From the NCBI RefSeq assembly GCF_003946245.1, contig NZ_RHNN01000023.1:1-60547 (forward strand): DNA of 60,547 nt, in the 5' to 3' direction. The notes below the pieces were generated by a model, which saw nothing but the letters and a program-made list of their open reading frames with translations, was not told the DNA's origin and searched no databases. How positions within the stretch are numbered: the first letter of the stretch is position 1; the number at the start of each line of letters is the position of its first letter. The position numbers and the translations under genes were made by a program. The stretch is from Levilactobacillus cerevisiae (GTDB taxonomy: Bacteria > Bacillota > Bacilli > Lactobacillales > Lactobacillaceae). This document shows, piece after piece, positions 24,323 to 32,622 of this stretch.

Positions 24323-24805
24323 CTATGATGATGGTTGTGTCAGACTGACCGTCACGATTTTGACGTCATAACTGGCGTGGGGCGCCTGGATGGTCACCGT
24401 ATCACCGGGGTGGTGGCCCAACAAAGCCTTGCCTAGCGGTGAGACGCGGGTGATTTTTCCGGCTTCAAGGTCGCCTTCCTGCGTGCCCACCAGTTGATAG
24501 ACGTCCTGGTCGTCATCGTCTAGAAAGGCGACGGTGATCCATTTACCAAGTTCGACTTGGTCGTTGGCGGCCGGGTTGACTACCTTGGCGTACTGCAGTT
24601 GCTTGTTGAAGAAGCGCAACTGGCTTTCTAAGTGCCGCAAGTCTCGTTTTGCGGCGGAATATTCCGCGTTTTCGGAGAGATCCCCGTGCGCCCGGGCCTC
24701 AGCCAAAATCGCAATTTTCTCCGGTCGGTCGGCTTCCAGCGCAGCAATCTTTGCCTGTAAATCCTGGTAGCCCGCCGCCGTAATGGGATTAAAATCTCCT
24801 GCCAT
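24323..24805 (-). CDS. GreA-family transcript cleavage factor
   Basis: This 160-residue protein has the GreA/GreB plan. The N-terminal coiled coil (about 10-75) has the acidic tip GDLSENAEY that enters the RNA polymerase secondary channel. The C-terminal FKBP-like domain has SPLGKALLGHHPGD. It would rescue backtracked polymerase. Many lactobacilli carry two such proteins, and without genome context I cannot say whether this is the main one. The start ATG follows GAGGTGA; a TTG one codon earlier is possible. Confidence 0.9.
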   Translation of the reverse strand: MAGDFNPITAAGYQDLQAKIAALEADRPEKIAILAEARAHGDLSENAEYSAAKRDLRHLESQLRFFNKQLQYAKVVNPAANDQVELGKWITVAFLDDDDQDVYQLVGTQEGDLEAGKITRVSPLGKALLGHHPGDTVTIQAPHASYDVKIVTVSLTQPSS

Positions 24806-24890
24806 CAAATCACCTCAAGTATGTATTGGTCTGGGTAAAACACCCACTCCATTCTACCGAACGTTACACGAAAAGAAAAGGAGCACCTTC

Positions 24891-25319
24891 ATGAAACTAA
24901 CCTTACAGTATTGGTTGAAACAAACTGGGATTGGCCTGATCTTCACGCTGATTTTCCTGTTGCTCGGCCACCTGAATTACGCCCAGTGGCGGCTGATGCC
25001 GGGTATCTCAATCGCTGACTGGTACTTTTTACTCTGCCTAGTGTGCTTTGCATTTGCCAAATGGGTGATTCTCGAAGACAACCGGGACGTCCAGGCGCCC
25101 ACGATTCGCCGTCGCCGGAAGCGGGGCTTGAAGCGAGCCGCGGACGAGACGGCTTCCGTTTATGAAAAAATGGCCAAGCCAGCCAGAGAGCCGCGGTTGC
25201 AGGCGGCACCCAAGAGTGCGCTGAAATGGTATTGGCGCGTGTTGTTGGACATTGCGCTTGCCTTCACGAGTCCCTTAATTCTAGGTGGATTCATCACATA
25301 CTCACTACGACACAATTAA
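24891..25319 (+). CDS. Membrane protein of unknown function
   Basis: This 142-residue protein has two N-terminal membrane helices (about 14-30 and 45-65), a very basic middle part (RRRRKRGLKR) and one more hydrophobic segment near the C-terminus. It resembles the poorly characterised DUF3899-type proteins, but I am not certain. The start has AAAAGGAGCACC upstream; a longer frame reaching back over the greA-like promoter lacks support. It is divergent from greA. Confidence 0.65.
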   Translation: MKLTLQYWLKQTGIGLIFTLIFLLLGHLNYAQWRLMPGISIADWYFLLCLVCFAFAKWVILEDNRDVQAPTIRRRRKRGLKRAADETASVYEKMAKPAREPRLQAAPKSALKWYWRVLLDIALAFTSPLILGGFITYSLRHN

Positions 25320-25725
25320 ATTGTGTGATTTTTTCAAGCTTTAACGTGCATAAAATGACGTTTTTGCCGCTTCCCCTTCGTTCAGGTGAATTCATGTTAA
25401 AGTGATAACAGTTGGAAGAGGTCAGTTTTACGGCAACTGATTTTGCTGGTCAATCGGTTAAAGTATACCCGAGTTAGGGCCACAATCGATGGACCGTATC
25501 CACTGGTTATCTAATTAGAATCGTCGGCCTGACAGCCTGTCAGTGTGTGTGTCGTAACTTAGGTTAACGGGTTTTTGTTTCACCAATGAGCTAAAGAGTA
25601 AGTGGTGGTTATTGGAGGCCTAAGGATACGACGAGTTAGAACTTGGGGGAGTGCTAATTTTGCCGGCAAGGAATTAAATAATCCATTTAGAAAAGGGCTA
25701 CCAACGGCGGTGGTTCCTTTTTTTT
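25320..25725 (+). other. Intergenic stretch with a terminator and possible RNA
   Basis: No frame with a ribosome site is present, and I looked specifically for an AgrD-like signal peptide. A weak promoter (TTTTGC, 17 bp, TATACC near 25443-25471), a perfect CTGACAG/CTGTCAG dyad (25529-25543) and a strong terminator hairpin with a long T-run (25691-25725, AAGGGCTACCA/TGGTTCCTT) suggest an untranslated RNA of about 250 bases. It is upstream of the two-component genes. Confidence 0.35.
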
Positions 25726-25772
25726 CGTCATTTTAGCGAACAACCTGGAGAGACCGTGGCAAAACGATTGCA

Positions 25773-25827
25773 AACCAGTCATTTTCAAGGTACATTAGTG
25801 GGTAATAGGTACGGTATAAAACTGGTT
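25773..25827 (+). promoter_or_regulatory. Control region before the response regulator
   Basis: TATAAA at 25815-25820 could be a -10 box with a poor -35 box. AGGTACATTA (25788) and AGGTACGGTA (25807) form an imperfect direct repeat 19 bp apart, a layout like LytTR-regulator sites. AACCAGT/ACTGGTT flank the region. Autoactivation is inference. Confidence 0.4.
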
Positions 25828-25844
25828 GAAAGGGTGTGATAGTT

Positions 25845-26600
25845 GTGTTGGCCGTTTACCTTTGTGAAGATAATCCGGAACAACTGAAGCATTATACGGA
25901 TGTCGTGCAGCGCTACATCATGATCAATGACTATGACATGCAGGTGGCCTTAGCGACGCCTAGTCCGGCGGCGTTACTAGCCGACTTAAAAGCTAACCCA
26001 CCTGAGTATGCGTTATTTTTCCTCGACATTGAATTTCCAGCGGAGGACACGTCGGGCTTGGAAACGGCAATCGCGATTCGCCAGCGGCTGGGGTTCGCTG
26101 AGATTGTCTTCGTGACGACCCACTCCGAAATGGCGTTGCTCACCTTCGAACGTAAGGTGGAACCCATGGACTTCATTGTCAAGGACGTGGGGCGCGAGCA
26201 GATCGATCAAAAATTACGAGAAAACGTGGATTATGGCTATGAACGCTATACCAATTACTTAAGCAATACGGAAAACCTCTTTAGTTATACGATTGGTGGC
26301 CGGGAATTCAGCCTGCCCATGGGGGACGTCTACTTTGTGGCGACCGCGGAGACCCCACACAAGGTCACGGTGCACGCCGCCAATCAGCTAGTTGAATTTC
26401 CGGGATTTTTAAAGGACATTGCCGACCAGTACCCCGACCTTTACCGCACGGACAAGAGTTTCCTGGTGAACCTGGATAACGTCAGCGGGATTGACGAGAC
26501 CAATCGGCGGCTGAGTTTTCCCAATGGGGACCAAACGGATGTGGCCACCCGGCGGTTTCATGAGGTGAAAACGCTAGTTCAGAAACATTTGAAGTCTTGA
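25845..26600 (+). CDS. LytTR-type response regulator (AgrA/ComE-like)
   Basis: This 251-residue regulator has an N-terminal receiver domain with acidic residues CEDN at 7-10, the phosphoacceptor Asp61 in FFLDIEF, and VTTHSE further on. A C-terminal LytTR DNA-binding domain follows (from about 145, with DLYRTDKSFLVNLDNVSGI and SFPNGD). Such regulators control peptide-signalled traits: competence, bacteriocins or agr circuits. The GTG at 25845 is chosen because AAAGGG lies about ten bases upstream. Thirteen bases separate its stop from the first of two histidine-kinase-like genes, so one transcript likely carries all three. No signal peptide gene or AgrB-type processor is nearby. Confidence 0.9.
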   Translation: MLAVYLCEDNPEQLKHYTDVVQRYIMINDYDMQVALATPSPAALLADLKANPPEYALFFLDIEFPAEDTSGLETAIAIRQRLGFAEIVFVTTHSEMALLTFERKVEPMDFIVKDVGREQIDQKLRENVDYGYERYTNYLSNTENLFSYTIGGREFSLPMGDVYFVATAETPHKVTVHAANQLVEFPGFLKDIADQYPDLYRTDKSFLVNLDNVSGIDETNRRLSFPNGDQTDVATRRFHEVKTLVQKHLKS

Positions 26601-26613
26601 GAGGGTGACAGTC

Positions 26614-27930
26614 GTGCCAATCTTTGAAACGCATTTTTGGATAAACTTTGTGCTGGCTGTCACTATGCAATGGTTTATCACGCTCTGGATTGGAGTTATT
26701 CGGCCACAAAACTGGAAATTACCTCTGAAATGGATGGGGTGGGCGCTGATCCCCGCCGTGATTGGCCAATCTTGGGCGTTGATGTTGCCGCCAGTGAGTG
26801 CCTTGCTGTACTTGCGGCATCACCGACCGAAAATGACGCTGATCTTTGTCAACGCGACCATCGTGATTTATTTGGTGGTCGTACTGATCAACGATGTTAT
26901 GCGTGCCGTCACAACTGAAATCTTCGGCGATACCACCAGTCAGGCCCCTTGGTTTATTGCCGGTCGACTGGTCTTTCAGGTCGTCATTTATAGCTTGTTT
27001 TCCCTGGCCGTTACCGGGATGCGACTTCAACCGGGGAACCTGGAGCGCTTGGCATTTAGCCGCAAGGAACAGGCGACAGTCACGGTGTTACTCGGCAGCC
27101 TCGCCGTGTTGGCCCAACTGTCGTCAATCATGATTCACCGCTTGGATATCAGTCACGCGATGATGACGTTTGCGCTCAGTATTGAACTGGTGATGATTCT
27201 CCTTATCAGTACCAGCTTGTTCATCTTTTTGCAAAGCTTTTTCCACCGGCAACGGGTGCGCGCCTTGTATCAGGAGACCCTGTTACGGACGCGCTATGAC
27301 CGCCGTATTTCGGATCAAGTCCGGGCCATTCGGGAGTTCAAACAGATCTACCAAAAGCAGATGCTTCGCCTGGGCGACTACCTGGACGCCGAGGACTACG
27401 CGGGGCTGACGGCCTACTACCAAACATTGAACTCACGGTGGCAAGCGACCAGTCAGCTGGCCGGATTGGAAGAGGAGGGTCTGCAGCGACTGAACGACCC
27501 GGCTTTAAAGAGCCTACTGTTTCAAAAGCTATTGGCCGCACAAAATAAGGGCCGCACGCTGCGCCTGGAAATTCCCGATCCCGTACGGTCGCTACCGATG
27601 AATAGTGTGCGCTTACTGCGAGTAGCTGGAATCCTGCTGGATAATGCGCTGGAAGCTGCACCGGTAGCCAGCCAACCGGACATTTATTGTGCCATTTTGG
27701 ATTATCCAGATGCTATAGAATTTTCCGTAGCCAATCCCGTTTTGGCAACGGATCCACCTAAAATTAATCGGTTTATGACAGCGGGTTACACGACCAAGGG
27801 CCAGGGCCATGGTCAGGGATTGCGGACCGTTCAAGAAATTGTTGCTGAGACGGACAACGCCTCGTTACAGATTGCTCTCAAGCGCGACATGCTGTACTTC
27901 ACACTGATTTTAACCAAACCGGGGAGGTGA
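26614..27930 (+). CDS. HPK10-type histidine-kinase-like protein lacking the phospho-histidine
   Basis: This 438-residue membrane protein has about six N-terminal helices, a dimerisation helix and a C-terminal HATPase domain. The ATP site looks intact: N-box GILLDNALEA (about 339-348) and G-box TTKGQGHGQGL. The histidine box, normally F.HDY.N.L, reads FKQIYQKQML: the phosphoacceptor is Gln244, and the following Asp and Asn are also changed. It should bind ATP but cannot phosphorylate itself at the usual site. The start is the GTG six bases after GAGGGTGA. The following gene keeps the histidine but lacks the ATP site, so the two may function together. Confidence 0.88.
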   Translation: MPIFETHFWINFVLAVTMQWFITLWIGVIRPQNWKLPLKWMGWALIPAVIGQSWALMLPPVSALLYLRHHRPKMTLIFVNATIVIYLVVVLINDVMRAVTTEIFGDTTSQAPWFIAGRLVFQVVIYSLFSLAVTGMRLQPGNLERLAFSRKEQATVTVLLGSLAVLAQLSSIMIHRLDISHAMMTFALSIELVMILLISTSLFIFLQSFFHRQRVRALYQETLLRTRYDRRISDQVRAIREFKQIYQKQMLRLGDYLDAEDYAGLTAYYQTLNSRWQATSQLAGLEEEGLQRLNDPALKSLLFQKLLAAQNKGRTLRLEIPDPVRSLPMNSVRLLRVAGILLDNALEAAPVASQPDIYCAILDYPDAIEFSVANPVLATDPPKINRFMTAGYTTKGQGHGQGLRTVQEIVAETDNASLQIALKRDMLYFTLILTKPGR

Positions 27931-27934
27931 GCGG

Positions 27935-29260
27935 ATGGTTACGGTAAGTCCTTTGAGCCTAGGAATTGCGGATTACTCCATGGTATTTTGGTTTGTCCTC
28001 TTTCAGTACTACTGGTTTCCCGAATTGCTGCCGATGAGACACACGTCACTGTTCTGTGCCCTAGTGGCCGGGGCCTACACACTGATGGACCTGATCAACC
28101 CGTTCACTTCGCGCAGTACGTTACTCGGCGCGTTGCCCGTCATCTTGCTATTAGGTTTTGAAATTGGTTTGATGGGTCTGCGCCACCAGTGGCGGTACTT
28201 ACCGGCTTTTGTTGATGTGGCCATTTTGTCGTATTTGTTAATCGAATTCATTGATATGACGGTGTTGGCGGGGATGATTCCCCTGACCAGTTTGGCGTTT
28301 GCCACCAGTTTCTGGGGGACGCTGAGTGAGTTGGTCATTAACAATATTATTTTTGCGCTGATTGGCTCGGGGCTGTGGCTTTCGCGGGCGCCGATGGAAA
28401 ATTTAATTCAAGACATTCTGGGTCGCTCCATGGAATACGTCTTTTTAGCGTTTATGTCGGTGCTGGGCGTGGTTTATATTTTGTTTGAGTACTCTTTGCA
28501 GTCGTTGGATGATTCGGATCACTATCTGATTTTTCTGGCGGGAGTCGCGGGTACGCTAGTCGTTGGGCTGTCGCTGAGCACTTATATGTTGATGCAGACA
28601 CACTTACAAGCGGCCCATACGCAGCTCCAATCGCAGCAACAGCGTTTTCGGGAACAGTATACAACCGAGCTGAATCGCCAAATGGCGGCCGTGCGGACAT
28701 TTAGCCATGACTATCAAAACATGTTGTTGGGCCTCGGTGGTTACCTGGAGGATCAGGACTACGCGGGCTTCCGGCAGTTGTATATCGATATTCGTTCGGG
28801 CTGGGAAACCAGTAATGCCGCGGACTTAACGATTGAGGATTTGGCCAATGTACCCAACGCGGACCTGCGTTTTCGGCTGTATCACAACTATTTATTGGCG
28901 CAGCAAAAGGGCGTGCAACTATTCGTGAAGGTACCGGAACCCTTGACGGCAACAGTGACGACGCTCAAGGACATGGGCCAGATCGTTGATAGCGCTTTGC
29001 CGCCAATCTTGCCGATATTAGGGCAACTGACGCCCAACACTGTCACGTTTGAGCTCCGCGAAACGGCAAAAGAGTTGGCGTGGCTTCTGACCTTCCCAGT
29101 ACCGGGGGATGCCCAATTGGATGGGCATTCGCGAGTGACCTCGGCACAAGGTATATTAGATTTTTCTAATATACATGAGTTGCTGCCGGCTAAAGCGACA
29201 CTGACCTTACAGCTAAAACTGCATTGGGGGCAATTAACCATCGCACTACCGAAGACATAA
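27935..29260 (+). CDS. HPK10-type histidine-kinase-like protein with degenerate ATPase domain
   Basis: This 441-residue paralogue of the preceding gene product also has about six helices and a dimerisation helix. It has an intact histidine box, FSHDYQNMLLGLGGYL, with His258. Its ATPase domain is degenerate: the N-box reads GQIVDSALPP instead of GILLDNALEA, so the essential Asn is Ser353, and no GxGxGL box remains. It can receive but should not transfer phosphate from ATP by itself. GGAGGTGAG precedes the ATG, four bases after the previous stop, so both proteins should be made in similar amounts. The downstream partner is the LytTR regulator. Confidence 0.88.
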   Translation: MVTVSPLSLGIADYSMVFWFVLFQYYWFPELLPMRHTSLFCALVAGAYTLMDLINPFTSRSTLLGALPVILLLGFEIGLMGLRHQWRYLPAFVDVAILSYLLIEFIDMTVLAGMIPLTSLAFATSFWGTLSELVINNIIFALIGSGLWLSRAPMENLIQDILGRSMEYVFLAFMSVLGVVYILFEYSLQSLDDSDHYLIFLAGVAGTLVVGLSLSTYMLMQTHLQAAHTQLQSQQQRFREQYTTELNRQMAAVRTFSHDYQNMLLGLGGYLEDQDYAGFRQLYIDIRSGWETSNAADLTIEDLANVPNADLRFRLYHNYLLAQQKGVQLFVKVPEPLTATVTTLKDMGQIVDSALPPILPILGQLTPNTVTFELRETAKELAWLLTFPVPGDAQLDGHSRVTSAQGILDFSNIHELLPAKATLTLQLKLHWGQLTIALPKT

Positions 29261-29346
29261 CGAAAGTGACCGGGGCCTTGGAGTATTCACAAAGTCCGCA
29301 GGTAAAATCATTTACAGAATACTTTCGTTCGTTTTAAGGAATTAAC

Positions 29347-29383
29347 TGAAAACGCTTGCATTTCTACAGCCATCTGATATACT
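29347..29383 (+). promoter_or_regulatory. Strong promoter with cre-like site
   Basis: TTGCAT (29356-29361) and TATACT (29378-29383) are 16 bp apart. TGAAAACGCTTGCA at 29347-29360 matches the cre consensus at all but one defined position and overlaps the -35 box. No protein gene follows before a terminator. Confidence 0.65.
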
Positions 29384-29389
29384 AAGTCT

Positions 29390-29660
29390 TGTAATACCAA
29401 TCAATCTTTCAGGGAAACCAAAAAATAAAGTGATTTTGCGGGTTCTCGACATTGTGAAATTTCTTTCAATCTTTGAGATTAGAAGAAAATTTGCAGCACA
29501 ATTAGTTTTAACTAACTAAAAGTGATTTGAATTGCTCAATACTACATATTGAGATTATGGCTGATTTGAGTAACAGCGTATCCTGACTACAAACTGTGAT
29601 TATGTTGAATGCTCTAATGATGCTAGTGGGAGTCGGAGAGTGGTTACTCCGGCTTTTTTT
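29390..29660 (+). ncRNA. Candidate CcpA-controlled small RNA
   Basis: A promoter with a cre-like site and a clear terminator (AGTCGGAG/CTCCGGCT plus seven T, 29631-29660) delimit about 270 bases without a credible reading frame. It contains hairpins such as TCAATA/TATTGA (near 29540) and AGTTTTAACT-type dyads. The region is much more AT-rich than its neighbours. Its function is unknown. Confidence 0.5.
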
Positions 29661-29663
29661 GTG

Positions 29664-29905
29664 TAGAGTGCGGAGAGAGCCGTTTAGGTCCTGAGCATTA
29701 ACGTAGCTAAGGGAATAACCCTGGTCTTGGGTTATTCCCTTAGCTGGGTTAAGCGCAGGGACCTGGCTCTCGTAGCACGTTTCCGAGGCCGCCAGGACCG
29801 GGATAGAGACGTGTAGAACCAATCAAACGGTCTAAAGCAAGCCGACTTGAAAGGTAAGCTCCCGAATCTGTTTTTCCTTACGGTGTTAAGCGAACCAGCT
29901 CCCAT
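29664..29905. repeat. Family-1 structured repeat, single copy
   Basis: GTGC and AGAGAGCC (29668-29681) pair with GGCTCTCG and GCAC (29765-29778). GGTCCTG-GC-TTAAC pairs with GTTAAGCGCAGGGACC. The apex AGCTAAGGGAATAACCC/GGGTTATTCCCTTAGCT is a perfect 17-bp stem. One downstream module resembling those at 132-846 follows. Confidence 0.85.
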
Positions 29906-29966
29906 TTCGTATATTTCAAAACTCTATAACTTAGACATAGTTACGCCTAATAAAAATCCCTAAACG

Positions 29967-30008
29967 AAAAGTGCTACCGGACTCCGCATAGTCCAGTAGC
30001 ACTTTTTG
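29967..30008. terminator. Bidirectional terminator
   Basis: AAAAGTGCTACCGGACT pairs with AGTCCAGTAGCACTTTT, with T-rich tails on both strands. It serves the small minus-strand gene. Confidence 0.85.
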
Positions 30009-30014
30009 AGTTCC

Positions 30015-30101
30015 TCAGGATAAATTCAAAATTCCCCAAATCAATAAGATGGCCAGCAACAGCAGCAAAATAATTAGAGAAACGCGTGGTAGCCAACGCA
30101 T
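30015..30101 (-). CDS. Small single-helix membrane protein (28 aa)
   Basis: This 28-codon frame encodes MRWLPRV followed by a strongly hydrophobic helix (SLIILLLLLAILLIWGILN) and almost no tail. It has a very strong ribosome site, AGGGGGG five bases before the ATG, a TATACT -10 box on the minus strand (30133-30138) and its own terminator, so a complete transcription unit is visible. The basic start should stay in the cytoplasm. The function is unknown. Such minimal membrane proteins can be regulators of larger membrane complexes or toxins. Confidence 0.7.
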   Translation of the reverse strand: MRWLPRVSLIILLLLLAILLIWGILNLS

Positions 30102-30196
30102 CGAATCCCCCCTAAACCGCTCAACTGACCCAAGTATAACAATAATAATGGTTAACGGTTGCAATCGTCTAAATCGTCCATTTTTTGACGATAACG

Positions 30197-31087
30197 CTAA
30201 TCTTGACTAAATTGGTCAAAATCGGCGGGTACGGGGGCCGTTACGGTCGTTTCATTCTGGTCGAGGGTAAATGGCTGTGGAAACGCTAAACGCCAGCAGT
30301 GAAGCCGTAAGCGGTCTTTACTGGGTGGACCGTAGAGCGGATCGCCAATCAGGGGATGGTCAGCGGCGGCTAGGTGGACGCGTAACTGATGGGTCCGGCC
30401 GGTTTCCAGCCAGAGTTTCACCAGCGTGGCGTTGGCGCGGTGCTCCAGGGCGGCGTAGTGGGTGACGGCCGATTGGGCGTGCTCGCCGTTGACTAAGCGC
30501 TTGCGTTTGTCAGCGGGATCTCGACCAATCGGCTCAGTAAGCGTGCCTTCGCCGGTCAACTTGCCGTGGACCCAAGCGAGATAGGTCCGCTGCACGCGCT
30601 TTTCGGCGATGTTGCGCACCATGATGGGCACCACGGCGGGCGTCTTGGTCATCATCAGAGCGCCAGTCGTTTCCTGGTCCAAGCGACTTAAAATGTAGGG
30701 GCCAGGTTCGTCCTCTCCCAGATAAGCGGCGACGTGATTCAGCGTAGTGCCGCGCTCCCAGGGTAAATTGGGATGGGTTTTACTGCCGCGCGTCTTATTC
30801 ACGACGAGCAGGTCGGCAGTTTCGTAGAGCACGCTAACGGTTGCGGCACTGTCGGGGGCGACGTCCGGAAAGGGCTCTTTGAAATCGGTAGGGAGAAACG
30901 TCAACGTGACGGTCTCGCCCCCCAATACCGGCTGGTTCATCGAGCGGTAAAGGTCGTTAACCAACACGCGCTGATGGATTCGCAGGTCGTGCACCAGGTG
31001 ACTGGGGAGCAACCAGGCCGTCAATAGTTGGCGCAGGGATAGGGGCGCTTGATCAGCGGGTAAAGTGATGTGATAGGTCCACGCCAT
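30197..31087 (-). CDS. RluA-family pseudouridine synthase
   Basis: This 296-residue enzyme of the RluA/RluD family isomerises uridine to pseudouridine in rRNA or tRNA. The catalytic motif is RLDQETTGAL, in place of the more usual RLDRxTSG but with the essential aspartate kept. Other family marks are LVVNKTRGSKTHP, TYLAWVHGKL, and ETGRTHQLRVHLA with GDPLYG. An S4-like N-terminal part is present. The start has AAAGGAG eight bases upstream; a longer frame runs into the usp terminator. The target site cannot be read. Confidence 0.9.
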   Translation of the reverse strand: MAWTYHITLPADQAPLSLRQLLTAWLLPSHLVHDLRIHQRVLVNDLYRSMNQPVLGGETVTLTFLPTDFKEPFPDVAPDSAATVSVLYETADLLVVNKTRGSKTHPNLPWERGTTLNHVAAYLGEDEPGPYILSRLDQETTGALMMTKTPAVVPIMVRNIAEKRVQRTYLAWVHGKLTGEGTLTEPIGRDPADKRKRLVNGEHAQSAVTHYAALEHRANATLVKLWLETGRTHQLRVHLAAADHPLIGDPLYGPPSKDRLRLHCWRLAFPQPFTLDQNETTVTAPVPADFDQFSQD

Positions 31088-31105
31088 GAGGGAGCTCCTT
31101 TCGAC

Positions 31106-31138
31106 AAAAATAAGGCCGGGAACGCGTCCCGACCTTAC
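31106..31138 (-). terminator. Terminator of usp
   Basis: On the minus strand TAAGGTCGGG pairs with TCCCGGCCTTA, followed by TTTTT. It lies directly before the pseudouridine synthase gene. Confidence 0.85.
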
Positions 31139-31152
31139 GTTTAATAACAAAA

Positions 31153-31608
31153 TTACTTAATCGCTTCTGGCTTAACAATCAGCACGTCGCAGATTGCGGA
31201 ACGACTGACGTAGTTGGTGACAGAGCCGACCATTAACCGTTCAACGGCAGTCAACCCAGTCGAGCCAATCACAATTAATTCTGACTTGTGGTCTGCAGGG
31301 AATTCCCGGGCGATAACTGGCTTCGGGTTCCCAAACCGCACGTGGATACTAACGTCAGGGACGCCAGCATCGATGGCTTGTTGCTTCAAGGCGTCGAGTC
31401 GATCTTGAACGTCTTGGGAAAGCTTGTAGATGACGTCGCCACTAACGGCACCGCCATAGGTATCACTAAATTGATTGACTTCAAGCACGTTTAAAATGTC
31501 TAAGTGTGTGTTGTTACGCTTAGCGACTTCGATTGCTTTTTCTAAGACTGGTTGGGTTGCCTTGGAACCGTCAACGGGAACCAGAATGTTCTTGTATTGT
31601 TGTAACAT
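31153..31608 (-). CDS. Universal stress protein (UspA family)
   Basis: This 151-residue cytoplasmic protein of the UspA family is of the ATP-binding type. It has ILVPVDGSKAT at the start, and the nucleotide loop G-2X-G-9X-G-S/T is seen in IGSTGLTAVERLMVGSVTNYV. Such proteins are induced by stress and growth arrest. The start is the ATG after GAAGGGGTGG; an in-frame ATG nine codons earlier would include the ribosome site. It is followed by a terminator and is probably monocistronic. Confidence 0.93.
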   Translation of the reverse strand: MLQQYKNILVPVDGSKATQPVLEKAIEVAKRNNTHLDILNVLEVNQFSDTYGGAVSGDVIYKLSQDVQDRLDALKQQAIDAGVPDVSIHVRFGNPKPVIAREFPADHKSELIVIGSTGLTAVERLMVGSVTNYVSRSAICDVLIVKPEAIK

Positions 31609-31809
31609 ATGGAATGCCACCCCTTCACGAGTCATGTTAAAACTTTACCTTAACTATATCATTTATTACGCAGAGTGTAAGCATTTTATTCCGAAAAGTC
31701 TGGATGAAAGGCAATGAAAATGCTGTCATCATGCGCGATTTGAAGAAAGTAAAAAGTTCTGACTTTCACGATTTCGGCTGGAAAGACTTAGAAAAACGCG
31801 CAGATTCGA

Positions 31810-32622
31810 CTAAAACTGGCTGATGGGGACGACGGATTGGACGCTTGGTAGGTGGGCAATCGCCATTTGATAGCGTTTCTCCAGGGCCGGATCAAAGTAA
31901 TCGACCAGGTTGAGGGTACTGTTGCGAAAAATTTTGATACCGGTAAATAGGATATAGCCACCCAGAAGCAGACTGGCCACGCCATCAATCCAACTGGCAT
32001 GCAACCAGGCGATGCCTAAAATCGTCAGCACGGTCACGAGACTAGTCAAGGCGTCTGTCCAGGAATCCCGGGAGGCCGCGGCTAGCGCGGTGTTAGTCAA
32101 AACCTTTGCCCAGTGATGATTGCTCGACCAAAGGCCTAGTAAAACCAGGCTAGAGAGTCCGGCGCCAAGCACTGTGATGCCGGGTCGAATCCGATAGACT
32201 GGCCGTTGTACCAACACAACGGTTGCGTTATAGACAATATCACCGGCAATCAGAACCATCACCAGCCCGGCAATCAGGGTGTAGATGGTTTCGAAACGAA
32301 AACGGGACTGCTGAATCCGCGGTCCCAGTGCGTGCTGTTCCGCGGGAGAAATTGGTGCGCCCCACAATGTCGTCATCGTCCGTCTTGGCGGCAATGTAGC
32401 GGCCGGTCATCAGCAGGCTGGTCGAAAAAAATGCCAGACAGGTTGTTAAAGGCGTCAGCCCGCAAGACCTGGGAATGGCCGAGTTGGGCACAAAAATATT
32501 CAACGAGAAAGAGGCCCAAGTACGCCGCCACGTTGGTCCACAGGTGCCGTCGAGCACGGCCTGAGATTGATGACAGCAAGGTGTTGGACGCGTTGCCAAT
32601 CGTGGGTGTTTTTAGTATTCAT
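31810..32622 (-). pseudogene. Cation-diffusion-facilitator (CDF) transporter, frameshifted and truncated
   Basis: The parts of one CDF metal-efflux protein are spread over three reading frames. The ATG at 32622 has GGAGGTG upstream. After about 20 codons the frame must shift near AGGCCG (about 32540). It then runs through TNVAAYLGLFLVEYF and LRADAFNNLSGI, shifts at a run of seven T (minus strand, about 32430), runs through LLMTGRYIAAKTDDDD, and shifts again at GTGGGGC (about 32365) into ISPAEQHALG. Each shift looks like one extra base. The frame stops at ISQF, before the cytoplasmic C-terminal domain. The gene is therefore probably dead. Confidence 0.75.

Noticed and set aside
25320..25844. 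Search for an AgrD-like or double-glycine signal peptide before the response regulator
   Set aside because: The few short frames (for example 16 codons from 25355) have no ribosome site and no leader or cyclisation features.
29602..29694. 30-codon hydrophobic frame (MLNALMMLVG...) near the end of the small RNA
   Set aside because: It has no ribosome site and runs straight through the terminator hairpin and into the family-1 repeat, so it would not be translated as a unit.
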